Of a DNA stretch of 64,000 bases, positions 1 to 8,996 are shown piece after piece. A program made the position numbers and the translations under genes. The DNA lies in contig NZ_JAKQZC010000002.1 of the NCBI RefSeq assembly GCF_023736115.1, forward strand, positions 558,001 through 622,000, given 5' to 3'. The stretch's first letter is position 1, and every line of letters begins with the position of its first letter. The DNA is from Salinicola avicenniae (GTDB lineage: Bacteria; Pseudomonadota; Gammaproteobacteria; Pseudomonadales; Halomonadaceae). The notes below the pieces were generated by a model. It was given only the letters and a program-made list of their open reading frames with translations, did no database searches and was not told the origin of the DNA.

Positions 1-2
1 CC

Positions 3-176
3 TATCTCGAGAACCTGCGCCAGCGCAGTCAGCGACTGATGGAGTCCTACGGCAGGCCGTGGCAGGCCGCCCAGGGCGGCTCGCTATTGTCACGCAGCGG
101 CCGCGAGGAGCTGGCCGCCCTACGCGATCATCTGGCGGCACACCAAGCGCTGCATCAAGGCGAGTACCATGCCTGA
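3..176 (+). CDS. C-terminal end of an unidentified protein (partial)
   Basis: An open frame runs from the window edge to a TGA at 174-176 and encodes about 57 residues. It is rich in Arg, Gln, Leu and Ala and looks helical (LRQRSQRLMESYGRPWQAA near the start, ending HQGEYHA). The beginning of the gene lies outside the window. I do not recognise a family in this tail and no catalytic motif is visible. It reads in the same direction as the AraC-type regulator that starts 63 bp later, but nothing shows they are functionally linked. Confidence 0.55.
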   Translation, partial: YLENLRQRSQRLMESYGRPWQAAQGGSLLSRSGREELAALRDHLAAHQALHQGEYHA

Positions 177-239
177 GCATCGACCCTGCCCTTACCGGCG
201 CGCCGCACCACCATGGATTGCCAACGCCCGAGGCAAGGC

Positions 240-1010
240 ATGACCGAAGCCATTCGGCTGACGCCGCTCGACAACGCCATCCAGCACCACCATCACGACT
301 TCCACCAGATCGTGATTGGCCTCTCCGGCTACGCGGAATTCGAGATCGCCGGCCAAGGCGGGCTGGTCGCACCGCGGTCGGGCTGCCTGGTTCCGGCTAA
401 CGTCGAGCATTTCTACGAGGGCGTCGGCGACAATCGTCAGTTGATCATCGATCTGCCGGACGACGCCTCATCGCTGACCGGCTGGCACCGAGAGCTGCGC
501 GTCCTGTTCGACCGCCCGGGCTATTTCACGCTGGACGAGTCGCTGCAGCACTACCTCAGTTTCATGCTCCAGGAGATGACCCGCCTGTCGAGACCCGCCG
601 ATGACCTGCTGGTCACAACGCTGCTGAGTGCCCTGCATGCCCGCCAGGGCGCCTCGCTGGTCGCCCCCCCGGCGTCCGATCGCCGAGCGCGTCCGCTGGA
701 TCTTGCGCGCCTGGAGCGTTTCGTGGTCGAACGTCTTGGTCAGCGTCTCAGCGTGGCGGATCTCGCCGCCCATGCTTGCCTCAGCGAGGCGCACTTCAGC
801 GAACGCTTTCGCGACCAAGCCGGGCTGACGCCCTATCAATTCGTGCTGCGCCTGCGCCTGGACAAGGCCCGCGAGTTGACACTGACCACCCCGCTCCCCC
901 TGGCCGAAATCGCCGCGCTCACCGGATTCGCCAACCAAAGCGCCTTGAGCAACGCCTTCCGCCGCCGCTACGGGCATCCGCCGACCCATCTGCGCCGTTC
1001 GACCCCCTGA
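240..1010 (+). CDS. AraC-family transcriptional regulator, candidate proline-utilisation activator
   Basis: The 256-residue protein has an N-terminal cupin-like sensor half, with a His-rich stretch at the start (IQHHHHDFHQIV). The C-terminal half, from about residue 155, is an AraC/XylS double helix-turn-helix (LSVADLAAHACLSEAHFSERFRD, then LAEIAALTGFANQSALSNAFRRRYG). The ATG at 240 is preferred over the in-frame ATG at 213 because a GAGGCAAGG ribosome site sits just before it. The gene lies directly upstream of putA-putP. Pseudomonas uses an AraC/XylS regulator (PruR) for putAP, and this PutA has no DNA-binding domain of its own. Control of putAP is therefore the likely role, inferred from context and not from a diagnostic motif. 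Confidence 0.88.
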   Translation: MTEAIRLTPLDNAIQHHHHDFHQIVIGLSGYAEFEIAGQGGLVAPRSGCLVPANVEHFYEGVGDNRQLIIDLPDDASSLTGWHRELRVLFDRPGYFTLDESLQHYLSFMLQEMTRLSRPADDLLVTTLLSALHARQGASLVAPPASDRRARPLDLARLERFVVERLGQRLSVADLAAHACLSEAHFSERFRDQAGLTPYQFVLRLRLDKARELTLTTPLPLAEIAALTGFANQSALSNAFRRRYGHPPTHLRRSTP

Positions 1011-1172
1011 GCGGCATCCGGCTTTCTGACAAATCGACCCGGTTTAATTGGCAAGAATCGCCAGCCTGTTTCACGCTAGAGTCAGTCGCCACTCCTCCTG
1101 CACGCGGCTGCCGCGGACGACCTCGAGCGCCCGCCGAGCCATCGCGAATGCCGATCATTACGGGGCTGAACA

Positions 1173-4100
1173 ATGCTAAAAGCCGATCAAATGCTGGACA
1201 CTGCTACCTGGCAAACCTCCCTGGACACGCTGTTCGCCAGAGTCAGCGACCACTATATCGTCGACGAGGATGCCTACCTCGAAGAGCTCTGCGCCGTGCT
1301 GGGTGCCGGCGAGAAGGACTTCGCCCGTATCGGCGACGCGACCGCCCAGCTGGTTCGCGAAGTGCGTGAAATGGATACGGCGGTCGACTCCATCGACGAG
1401 CTGCTCCAGCAGTACAGTCTCGATACCCAGGAAGGCGTCCTGCTGATGTGCCTGGCGGAGGCGCTGCTACGCATCCCTGACAAGGCCACGGCCGATGCGC
1501 TGATCGAGGACAAGCTCGGCGTCGCCGACTGGAAACGCTACGTGGGTCAGAGCGAATCTTGGTTCGTCAACGCCTCCACCTGGGGGCTACTGATGACCGG
1601 TAACGTGATCCAGATGGACAAGCCCCGCGAAGGCAAGCCCGCCAGCTTCATCAACCGCATGGTCAACCGCATGGGCGAGCCGGTGATTCGCAGCGCCATG
1701 TACCAGGCGATGAAGATCATGGGCCAGCAGTTCGTGCTCGGGCGCACCATCGACGAGGCCCTCAAGCGTTCGAAGCCGCTGTTCAGCAAAGGCTATACCT
1801 ACTCCTACGACATGCTCGGCGAGGCGGCGCGCACCCGCGACGATGCCCAGCGTTATTACGATGACTACGCCGCGGCGATCGAACGCGTCGGCGAAACCAG
1901 CATGCGCCTGGACGACACCACGCCCGCCCCCTCGGTCTCTATCAAGCTGTCGGCGCTGCACCCGCGCTACGAATTCGGCCGCCGCAGCCAGGTACTCGAG
2001 GAACTGGTCGGGACGGTGAAGGCGCTGGTCACGCTGGCCCGGGAGCGTCATGTCGCCCTGACCATCGACGCCGAAGAGGTCGACCGACTGGAGCTTTCCC
2101 TCGAAGTTTTCCGCGCCGTTTTCGAGAGCGACGCCTGCCGCGGCTGGGGTCACTTCGGCCTGGTCGTGCAGGCCTATGCCAAACGGGCCCTGCCGGTGCT
2201 CCACTACCTCACGCGTCTCGCCGATGAACAGGGCGACGAGATTCCGCTGCGGCTGGTCAAGGGCGCCTACTGGGATACCGAGATCAAGGAGTCGCAGAAG
2301 CTCGGTGTCGACGGCTATCCCGTCTACACGCGCAAGGCGTGCACCGATGTCGCCTATCTGGTCTGCGCACGCTTTCTGCTTTCCGACAATACGCGCGGCC
2401 GCATCTTTCCGCAGTTCGCCACCCATAACGCGCATACGATCAGCAATATCCTCGAACTGGCCAACGCCGCTGACCGCACCTTCGAGTTCCAGCGTCTTCA
2501 CGGCATGGGCGAAGCCCTCTATGACGCGGCTCTCAAGCGGGCGCCCAAAGGCACCTACTGCCGTATCTATGCCCCGGTCGGGGCGCACAAGGATCTGCTG
2601 CCGTACCTGGTTCGCCGCCTGCTCGAAAACGGCGCCAACTCATCGTTCGTCCACCAGTTGGTCGATCCGCGCGTCCCGGTGGAGTCACTCTGCGTGCACC
2701 CGGTCGAAACGCTGAAGCCGCACGATACCTTCGCCAATTCCAAGATCCCCCTGCCGCCGAATCTCTATGGCACGGCACGCAAGAACTCCAAGGGCGTCAA
2801 CTTGAACATCAATAGTGAATATCAGCCGCTGATCGATCACATGGCGGACTTCATGGACCGGACTTATCAGGCCGGGCCGCTGCTGGGCGTGGACGTCGCC
2901 AACGACGAGCAACGCCAGCACGCAGTCACCAGCCCCTATGACCGCCGCCAGACGGTCGGCAGCGTACAGTGGACCACCGGGGAAGAGGCCGAGCAGGCGG
3001 TCGACGTCGCCTGGCAAGCCTTCCCCCGCTGGAGCAAGACGCCAGTGGAAGAGCGCGCGGCGATTCTCGAACGTCACGCCGACCTGATGGAAACGCATCT
3101 TGCCGAGCTGATGACGCTCTGCTCGCGTGAGGGCGGCAAGCTGCTGACCGATGGCGTCGACGAGATTCGCGAGGCGGTCGACTTCTGCCGCTATTACGCC
3201 ACCCGCGCTCGTGAGCTGTTCGCCGAGCCCACCCTGCTCCCGGGGCCGACCGGCGAATCCAACGAACTGATGATGGCCGGCAAGGGCGTCTTCGCGGCCA
3301 TCAGCCCGTGGAACTTCCCGGTCGCCATCTTTACCGGCCAATTGGTCGCCGCCGCCGTCGCCGGCAATACCGTCCTGGCCAAGCCGGCGGAACAAACCTC
3401 GTTGATCGCGCATCGGGTCATCGAGCTACTGCACGAAGCGGGCATGCCGCGCGATGTCGTGCAGCTGCTGCCCGGGGATGGCCCGACGGTCGGCAGCGTC
3501 CTGAGCAACGATCCGCGCATTACCGGCGTGGTCTTCACCGGCTCCACCGATACCGCGCAGATCATCAACCGGGCGCTGGCAGCGCGGGAGAACGCCGCCC
3601 TGCCGACACTGATCGCCGAGACGGGCGGTCTCAACGCCATGATCGTCGACTCCACCGCCCTGCCCGAGCAGGTTGTCGCGGACGTGGTCCACTCTGCCTT
3701 CCAGAGTGCCGGCCAGCGCTGCTCGGCCCTGCGCGTGCTCTATATTCAGGAAGACGTGGCGGATCGCGTGATCGAGATTCTGCGCGGTGCCATGGCAGAG
3801 CTGCGCATCGGCGACCCCCGCGACCTGGGCACCGACGTCGGCCCAGTCATCGACGAGGAAGCACGCGATGGCCTGCTGCGCCATATCGACACCATGAAGG
3901 CGGAAGGCAGGCTGCTGGCGGAAGCGATGCTGGACCCCGCAGAGACCGAACACGGCACCTTCGTTCCGCCGATGGCCTTCAGCGTCGACGGCATCGAGTC
4001 GATGCAGACTGAACAGTTCGGCCCGCTGCTGCACATCGCCCGCTATCGCGCCGATCAGCTGGACGACGTCATCGACGCTATCAACGCCAAGGGCTATGGC

Positions 4101-4361
4101 TTGACGTTCGGCGTCCACAGCCGCAACGAGAGTTTCGCCAACCACGTCGCCAGTCGTGTCCGCGTCGGCAATGTGTATGTGAACCGCGACATCATCGGCG
4201 CCGTGGTCGGCGTGCAACCCTTTGGCGGACAGGGCTTTTCGGGCACCGGCCCGAAGGCGGGCGGGCCCCATTATCTGCTACGCTTCGCCACCGAAAAGAC
4301 CCGTACCATCAACACCGCGGCCCTGGGCGGCAATGCCTCGCTGCTCGCCATGGGCGACTAA
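1173..4361 (+). CDS. putA: Bifunctional proline dehydrogenase / L-glutamate-gamma-semialdehyde dehydrogenase (PutA)
   Basis: This enzyme oxidises proline to glutamate in two steps, using FAD (quinone-linked) and then NAD. The 1062-residue protein has the proline dehydrogenase barrel at about residues 220-520, with LVKGAYWD near 362 and the YAPVGAHKDLLPYLVRRLLENGANSS stretch around 465-490 seen here in parts. The aldehyde dehydrogenase half covers about 575-1040. Its catalytic Cys is at about 850 (GQRCSALR), the conserved Glu is near 816 (AETGG), and the C-terminal GPKAGGPHYLLRF is typical of PutA. The N-terminal ribbon-helix-helix repressor domain of E. coli PutA is missing, so this is the shorter non-regulatory type. 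The start at 1173 follows a GGGGCTGAACA ribosome site. putP follows 178 bp downstream. Confidence 0.97.
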   Translation: MLKADQMLDTATWQTSLDTLFARVSDHYIVDEDAYLEELCAVLGAGEKDFARIGDATAQLVREVREMDTAVDSIDELLQQYSLDTQEGVLLMCLAEALLRIPDKATADALIEDKLGVADWKRYVGQSESWFVNASTWGLLMTGNVIQMDKPREGKPASFINRMVNRMGEPVIRSAMYQAMKIMGQQFVLGRTIDEALKRSKPLFSKGYTYSYDMLGEAARTRDDAQRYYDDYAAAIERVGETSMRLDDTTPAPSVSIKLSALHPRYEFGRRSQVLEELVGTVKALVTLARERHVALTIDAEEVDRLELSLEVFRAVFESDACRGWGHFGLVVQAYAKRALPVLHYLTRLADEQGDEIPLRLVKGAYWDTEIKESQKLGVDGYPVYTRKACTDVAYLVCARFLLSDNTRGRIFPQFATHNAHTISNILELANAADRTFEFQRLHGMGEALYDAALKRAPKGTYCRIYAPVGAHKDLLPYLVRRLLENGANSSFVHQLVDPRVPVESLCVHPVETLKPHDTFANSKIPLPPNLYGTARKNSKGVNLNINSEYQPLIDHMADFMDRTYQAGPLLGVDVANDEQRQHAVTSPYDRRQTVGSVQWTTGEEAEQAVDVAWQAFPRWSKTPVEERAAILERHADLMETHLAELMTLCSREGGKLLTDGVDEIREAVDFCRYYATRARELFAEPTLLPGPTGESNELMMAGKGVFAAISPWNFPVAIFTGQLVAAAVAGNTVLAKPAEQTSLIAHRVIELLHEAGMPRDVVQLLPGDGPTVGSVLSNDPRITGVVFTGSTDTAQIINRALAARENAALPTLIAETGGLNAMIVDSTALPEQVVADVVHSAFQSAGQRCSALRVLYIQEDVADRVIEILRGAMAELRIGDPRDLGTDVGPVIDEEARDGLLRHIDTMKAEGRLLAEAMLDPAETEHGTFVPPMAFSVDGIESMQTEQFGPLLHIARYRADQLDDVIDAINAKGYGLTFGVHSRNESFANHVASRVRVGNVYVNRDIIGAVVGVQPFGGQGFSGTGPKAGGPHYLLRFATEKTRTINTAALGGNASLLAMGD

Positions 4362-4420
4362 AGACCGACTCGCTATCGAGACCTCGGTCAGCGTTGAATG
4401 GTCGAGGGCAAGCCCCTCCC

Positions 4421-4458
4421 TTCAGCTGCCGCGCCCGCACCGGGCGCGGCAGGCTGAA
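4421..4458. repeat. Strong inverted repeat between putA and putP
   Basis: An 11-bp GC-rich stem (TGCCGCGCCCG at 4427-4437 pairing with CGGGCGCGGCA at 4441-4451, loop CAC) is extended by a second paired segment, TTCAG at 4421-4425 with CTGAA at 4454-4458. No run of T follows, so it is not a standard intrinsic terminator. It may stabilise the putA 3' end or limit read-through into putP. Confidence 0.7.
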
Positions 4459-4539
4459 AGCAATATGGTGGAATACCCGAGCACCAACGGCCCATCGGAG
4501 CCATTTCCGATCCAATAACATCAAACAGGAGACGTCTTT

Positions 4540-6030
4540 ATGGCGATTGGGGTCTGGATCAGTCTTTTTGCCTATTTTGCACTGATGATCGGTATTGGTG
4601 TGTATGCCATGCGCCGGTCGACATCCACCTCGGAAGATTACATGCTCGGTGGCCGCACCCTGAGCCCGCAGGTTGCCGCCCTCTCCGCCGGCGCCTCGGA
4701 CATGAGCGGCTGGCTGTTGCTCGGCCTGCCTGGCGCCATGTTCCTCTCCGGGCTGGGTTCTGCCTGGATTGGTATCGGCCTGTTCGTCGGCGCCTTCTTC
4801 AACTGGCTGCTGGTGGCGCCGCGCCTGCGCGAGCAGACCATCCACTATAACAATGCGATCACCATCCCCGCCTTCCTGGCCAATCGATTTCCCACCCGCG
4901 CCCTGTCGCTGCGAATGATCTCGGCCATCGTCATCGTCGTGTTCTTCTCGATCTACACGGCCTCCGGCCTGGTCGCCGGCGGCAAGCTGTTCGACAGCGC
5001 CTTCGCCGGTCTGATCGATATCGGCGGGCTGAGTGACTACGCCACCGGCGTGATCCTCACGTTGGGCGTGGTACTCGTCTATACCGTCGTCGGCGGATTT
5101 CTGGCGGTCAGCATGACGGACTTCGTGCAGGGCTGCATCATGATGCTGGCCCTGGTGATCATGCCGGCGGTGGTCCTCTTCGGTGAGGGCGGCGGCGGCT
5201 TCAGCCAGGCCTCGCAGACGCTCAACGAGGTCGACCCCACCCTGCTGTCCTGGACCAGCGGACTGACCTTTATCGGATGGCTCTCCGCGGTCACCTGGGG
5301 CCTCGGCTACTTCGGCCAGCCGCACATCATCGTGCGCTTCATGGCCATCCGCTCGCCCAAGGACGTGCCCACCGCCCGCAACATCGGCATGAGCTGGATG
5401 CTGATCTCGCTGATCGGCGCCATCTCCGTGGGGATCTTCGGTCGTGCCTATGCGGTTCGCAACGGCCTGGACGTCGAGGATGCGGAAACGATCTTCATCA
5501 TTCTCGCCGACCTGCTCTTCCATCCGCTGATCACCGGCTTCCTCTTCGCCGCCCTGCTCGCTGCCATCATGAGCACCATCTCCAGTCAATTGCTGGTTGC
5601 CTCCTCCTCGCTGACCGAAGACTTCTATCGCCTGTTTCTGCGCAAGGAGGCCTCCGAAAAAGAGACCGTCCTCGTGGGCAGGATCAGCGTGGTGCTGGTC
5701 GGCCTCGTCGCCGCCGTCATCGCATCGGATCCCGACTCCCAGGTATTGGGACTGGTCAGCAACGCCTGGGCCGGCTTCGGCGCGGCATTCGGGCCACTGA
5801 TCCTGCTGTCACTGATGTGGCCGCGCACCAACGGTGCTGGCGCGATCGCCGGCATGGTAGTGGGCGCCCTCACCGTGATCGCCTGGATCGCACTAGGCTG
5901 GAACAACGCTTTCCTGGGCGGCCCCGGCGTTTACGAAATCATCCCTGGCTTCATCGCTGCTTTCGTCGCCATCCTCGTGGTCAGCAACGCCACTCGCGAT
6001 GCGGGCGAGTACCAACACATCACGCGCTGA
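4540..6030 (+). CDS. putP: Sodium/proline symporter PutP
   Basis: This 496-residue inner-membrane protein belongs to the sodium:solute symporter family and brings in proline for catabolism. It has about 13 hydrophobic segments. The family signatures are present: LSAGASDMSGWLLLGLPGA in the second helix and the GWLSAVTWGLGYFGQPHIIVRFMA loop (seen as consecutive short motifs). ISSQLLVASSSLTED, typical of PutP, is near residue 350. An AGGAGACGTCTTT ribosome site precedes the ATG. Pairing with putA supports a role in proline use. In a salt-tolerant host the carrier could also supply proline as an osmoprotectant, which is inference. Confidence 0.96.
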   Translation: MAIGVWISLFAYFALMIGIGVYAMRRSTSTSEDYMLGGRTLSPQVAALSAGASDMSGWLLLGLPGAMFLSGLGSAWIGIGLFVGAFFNWLLVAPRLREQTIHYNNAITIPAFLANRFPTRALSLRMISAIVIVVFFSIYTASGLVAGGKLFDSAFAGLIDIGGLSDYATGVILTLGVVLVYTVVGGFLAVSMTDFVQGCIMMLALVIMPAVVLFGEGGGGFSQASQTLNEVDPTLLSWTSGLTFIGWLSAVTWGLGYFGQPHIIVRFMAIRSPKDVPTARNIGMSWMLISLIGAISVGIFGRAYAVRNGLDVEDAETIFIILADLLFHPLITGFLFAALLAAIMSTISSQLLVASSSLTEDFYRLFLRKEASEKETVLVGRISVVLVGLVAAVIASDPDSQVLGLVSNAWAGFGAAFGPLILLSLMWPRTNGAGAIAGMVVGALTVIAWIALGWNNAFLGGPGVYEIIPGFIAAFVAILVVSNATRDAGEYQHITR

Positions 6031-6076
6031 CCGAGAGCACCGAACGAACCACCGATCCCCCGGGGTCGGTGGCTGG

Positions 6077-6110
6077 AAAGGCCGCAGCCCAATGCTGCGG
6101 CCTTTTTCTT
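6077..6110 (+). terminator. Intrinsic terminator after putP
   Basis: AGGCCGCAG pairs with CTGCGGCCT around a short loop (stem from about 6079 to 6102) and is followed by TTTTTCTT. It lies about 50 bp past the putP stop. Confidence 0.9.
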
Positions 6111-6163
6111 GGTCGGCCGGCAACAGACAGGCGCATTTATCGCCACGCAGTTAAAAAACGTTG

Positions 6164-6206
6164 TTTCAAAATTTTACTTGAAATAAAAAACACCGTTTCC
6201 TATCAT
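6164..6206 (+). promoter_or_regulatory. Strong sigma-70 promoter of ompW with an overlapping inverted repeat
   Basis: TTGAAA at 6178-6183 and TATCAT at 6201-6206 are separated by exactly 17 bp, a near-consensus housekeeping promoter in an AT-rich stretch. The -35 hexamer is also the right arm of an inverted repeat, TTTCAA (6164-6169), 8 bp, TTGAAA, which could be an operator. The ompW start codon lies 73 bp downstream of the -10 box. Confidence 0.75.
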
Positions 6207-6278
6207 GCCTACGTTGTCTCACAGAACGTGGGGTGCCGGTTGAGCCGGCAACATGATGCTGAAAGGGAGTGCATAATC

Positions 6279-6848
6279 ATGACCAAGACCAAACTTTTCT
6301 CCGCCCTGGCCGTTGCCGGTGTCTGCGCATTCGGTACCCAAGCTGCCTTCGCTTACGGCGCCGGTGACTTCTTCGCCCGTGCCGGTATCGCCAAGACGGA
6401 TCTGGACCCGGGATACGCCGAAGACGAGAATGGCGGCTACCTCGGCCTGGGATATATGTTCCACGACAAGCTGGGTGTGGAACTGAGCGCGACCGAAGAG
6501 ATGAAGCACGACATCACGACTGACGGCGCCGAAGGCAACTTCAAGCAGCAGCCGATCAATCTGATGGTCCAGTATTACCCGCTGGGCGGCCTGGAATCTC
6601 GCGTGCAGCCTTACGCCGGCGTCGGCGTCAACTACACCAAGTTCTCCGACGAGAACCTGGCCCAGGGCAACGACATCGACGACTCCTGGGGTGCTGCCGG
6701 TGAGCTGGGTCTCGACCTGGCCGTAACCGACAACTTCGGCTTCAACGCTTTCGCCCGCTACACCGATGTCAAAGCCGACGTCAGCGGCGGCGATGACTTC
6801 GATCTCGACCCGGTCACCGTCGGTGCAGGCGCTATGCTGCGCTTCTAA
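6279..6848 (+). CDS. ompW: OmpW-family outer-membrane beta-barrel protein
   Basis: The 189-residue precursor has a clear signal peptide (MTKTKLFSALAVAGVCAFGTQ..., cleavage after AFA near residue 25). The mature part is an 8-stranded barrel of about 165 residues. OmpW-type features are GDFFARAG at the start of the barrel, PYAGVGVNYT, DSWGAAGELGLD and a terminal Phe (GAMLRF). It is a little shorter than the E. coli protein (212). OmpW proteins form small hydrophobic channels in the outer membrane and often respond to stress or salinity. The frame stays open far upstream, but the ATG at 6279 is fixed by the AAAGGGAG ribosome site and the signal peptide. The gene stands alone between two terminators. 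Confidence 0.93.
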   Translation: MTKTKLFSALAVAGVCAFGTQAAFAYGAGDFFARAGIAKTDLDPGYAEDENGGYLGLGYMFHDKLGVELSATEEMKHDITTDGAEGNFKQQPINLMVQYYPLGGLESRVQPYAGVGVNYTKFSDENLAQGNDIDDSWGAAGELGLDLAVTDNFGFNAFARYTDVKADVSGGDDFDLDPVTVGAGAMLRF

Positions 6849-6886
6849 GATCGCACCGCTCCTGTCGGAGCATCGCGACTCGGTAC

Positions 6887-6922
6887 GAAAAAACCGGGCC
6901 CCTCAGGGGGGCCCGGTTTTTT
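6887..6922. terminator. Bidirectional intrinsic terminator between ompW and yqcC
   Basis: A perfect GC-rich stem, CCGGGCCC pairing with GGGCCCGG, is flanked by an A run on the left and a T run on the right. It can therefore stop transcription of ompW (+) and of the convergent yqcC (-). Confidence 0.92.
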
Positions 6923-6978
6923 ACGTGTGCCGGCCGGTGATGAACCTAGCAGGAACTCACCCGCTCACGGCTTTGTCG

Positions 6979-7305
6979 TCATCCTTCGGTCACGAGCCGG
7001 TCGACCTCGGTCAGTTGGCGGACCACGGCCTGGTGGCGCCCTCCCGCATTCTGCTGAAGCCAGACTTCCATCGCGGGCGCTACCGCACAGTTTGCGGGAA
7101 GCGCTGCACGAGCGTCGACCAACGCCTGCAGGCGAGCCATGAACACATAGCGCAGCCACTGCGGCAGGCTCATGCTATCGACGCAAAACGGCTGCTGGCT
7201 CTCGAAGGCCTCCGCATCGGGGTAGGACACCTCCCACAGCTCTGCCGCCGCCAACGTCTCCTCCAACTGGCGAAGCGCCACGGCCAGTTCGTCGTGCGCG
7301 GTCAT
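6979..7305 (-). CDS. yqcC: YqcC family protein (DUF446)
   Basis: This is a small 108-residue protein with no signal or membrane segment. Its length and the central pattern QPFCVDSMSLPQWLRYVFMARLQALVD, followed by LPANCAVAPAMEVWL, match the DUF446/YqcC family. E. coli YqcC has the same QPF-x-DTM-x-x-x-EWLQWV layout. The biochemical function is unknown; in E. coli the gene sits beside truC, which is not present here. A strong AAGGAG ribosome site precedes the ATG. It is divergent from the DUF3549 gene and convergent with ompW. Confidence 0.85.
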   Translation of the reverse strand: MTAHDELAVALRQLEETLAAAELWEVSYPDAEAFESQQPFCVDSMSLPQWLRYVFMARLQALVDARAALPANCAVAPAMEVWLQQNAGGRHQAVVRQLTEVDRLVTEG

Positions 7306-7496
7306 TCCAACTCCTTTCTCTTTTCAGCGGGTGTATCTGCACACAGAATACCTGAAAGAGACTGTGGATAAACTTGGGATACATCGATCGAAGCCGGCTC
7401 TGACGAGTCATACTGCAAGATGATCAATTTTTGATCGCACCCTATTCACTCCGCGACTGCCGCGTTACAGTGCGCGCCTCGATGATCCTGGCACCA

Positions 7497-8510
7497 ATGA
7501 CCATGCAAACGCTGAGCGATTTTTTCACGCAGAGCGGCGCCGACGTGGCGCTGTCGACGCTGGGTCGACGCGTCGCGCCGCTCTCCCGCGATACCTTTGA
7601 TGCCTTCGAGCGCGAGCAAACCGCCTGGCCGCTGCCGTGGAAAGGGCAGGCCCAGTTCGCCTGCGCGCTCAACTGGCCAGCAACGGCTGGTGACCCGGCG
7701 ATCTGGTTCCTCACCCTGCCGCTCGACGAACAGGGCCAGCTGGTCCCCGCGTCTCGCGATGCCTTCCTCGACCGACTGCTGCAGACGCTAGGCACGCAAG
7801 CCGCGAGCGACAGCGGCAGCGTCCAGAACCTGATGCAGGACAATCCACTGGCCTTCGAACCGGATCTGCACCAGCGCGCCCTGCTGCATGCCCGCTTGGC
7901 CCGCCAGTTCTCGCGTCCGCTCTCGTCCCATGCCGACATGGCCCGCCGCTATCTCCTTGGCGACGCCTCGATCAACTGGCAGATGCTTGGCCTGCAGGGG
8001 CTTGCCGACCAGGTCGCAAGTGGCAAGGCAGAGATCCACGCCGCGCTGGCCGAGCGTCTCGGCACGTTGCCTCGCGACGTCATCGTACCGCTCTGCTATC
8101 TGCTGGAGCACGGCGACACGCCGGCGTCGCTGCTGCCCGCGCTCTGGCAGGCCATGGAGACGGCCCGCCAGGCGCAAGATCTGGAGTGCTACTGTGCGCT
8201 ACTGCGCGCCTTGGTCGGCTGTGACAGCCCGCAGGTGGGTGCCTGGCTGGAGCAACTGCTGGCAGACAAGGACGCCATGGCGGCCGACTGTCTGGCGGCT
8301 ATTGCCGCTCGCGGCTGGCATCACCTGGAGCATGAGACCCGGCTGCAACAGTTTCTGACACGACTGGCGGCCTGTCCGCAGGCCAATTTTCTCGGCGTCG
8401 TGCGCGATCTGGCTTTGATCCCTCGCCTGAGGCTGCCAATATTGATGATGTTGCGCCAGTCAAACGGTGACGCCGAGATCGGCCGGCGCCTTTCGGAAGG
8501 AAATGCCTGA
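7497..8510 (+). CDS. DUF3549 family protein
   Basis: The protein has about 337 residues, starts MTMQTLSDFFTQSGA and is soluble. It is dominated by alpha helices that look like weak HEAT-type repeats (for example GDTPASLLPALWQAMETARQ near residue 210 and DKDAMAADCLAAIAARGWHH near 260). Overall layout and the LSDFFTQSGADVALSTLGRRVAPL opening (in parts) fit the DUF3549 family of marine and pseudomonad gammaproteobacteria, whose function is unknown. Earlier in-frame ATGs exist at 7431 and 7482; 7497 fits the usual family start best but has no strong ribosome site. The rimB-like gene follows after 4 bp, so the two are probably co-transcribed. Confidence 0.75.
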   Translation: MTMQTLSDFFTQSGADVALSTLGRRVAPLSRDTFDAFEREQTAWPLPWKGQAQFACALNWPATAGDPAIWFLTLPLDEQGQLVPASRDAFLDRLLQTLGTQAASDSGSVQNLMQDNPLAFEPDLHQRALLHARLARQFSRPLSSHADMARRYLLGDASINWQMLGLQGLADQVASGKAEIHAALAERLGTLPRDVIVPLCYLLEHGDTPASLLPALWQAMETARQAQDLECYCALLRALVGCDSPQVGAWLEQLLADKDAMAADCLAAIAARGWHHLEHETRLQQFLTRLAACPQANFLGVVRDLALIPRLRLPILMMLRQSNGDAEIGRRLSEGNA

Positions 8511-8514
8511 GTCC

Positions 8515-8952
8515 ATGAAACCACTTCCCTACCAGGCCAAGGCCGTGATCGGGCGCCGCGAGATGGTCTCGCTGCCCGATCTTAACCTGACCCTGTGCTG
8601 CAAGGCGGATACGGGCGCGCGGACGTCCGCGCTGCATGCCGAAGCCATCGAGCCTTACGAGGAGAATGGCCACCCTTGGATTCGCTTTCTGACGCGAACC
8701 AGCGGCAGCCAGACACCGCCTCACGAGTGTCGGCTGCCGCTGCACGACCGGCGCAAGGTACGCAGCTCCAACGGGCAGGAGGAGTGGCGCTACGTCATTC
8801 GCACCCGCATGCTGCTGGGCGGGCTCGATCTGCCGATCGAACTGACCCTGACCGATCGCAGTAACATGCGCCACCCGATGCTGCTTGGCCGGCGCGCGAT
8901 GCGCCGCCTGCTAGTCGCGCCCGGTGCTTCCTTTCTTCACGGCGAGCCCTGA
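8515..8952 (+). CDS. rimB: RimB-type retropepsin-like aspartic protease (Zn_protease/DUF785 family)
   Basis: The 145-residue protein carries one aspartic-protease motif, [15 protein letters not shown], near residues 35-50, and the conserved C-terminal [12 protein letters not shown]. This is the layout of the small ATP-dependent zinc-protease / RimB family, which would act as a dimer. In Pseudomonas, rimB is co-transcribed with rimK and takes part in control of ribosomal protein S6 modification. Here rimK begins 44 bp downstream. The start may be 8515 or the in-frame ATG at 8503; a GGAAGG ribosome site lies at 8495-8500. Confidence 0.85.
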   Translation: MKPLPYQAKAVIGRREMVSLPDLNLTLCCKADTGARTSALHAEAIEPYEENGHPWIRFLTRTSGSQTPPHECRLPLHDRRKVRSSNGQEEWRYVIRTRMLLGGLDLPIELTLTDRSNMRHPMLLGRRAMRRLLVAPGASFLHGEP

Positions 8953-8996
8953 ACGACGCACCTTTCACGCCTATCCGACCCCCGGAGTTCTGGTCC

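Noticed and set aside
4309-5589. 426-codon open frame opposite putP
   Set aside because: Composition is His/Asp/Gly-rich shadow coding; putP on the plus strand is unambiguous.
6887-6922. Attachment site or transposon end
   Set aside because: The inverted repeat has flanking A and T runs and sits between convergent genes, so an intrinsic terminator explains it.
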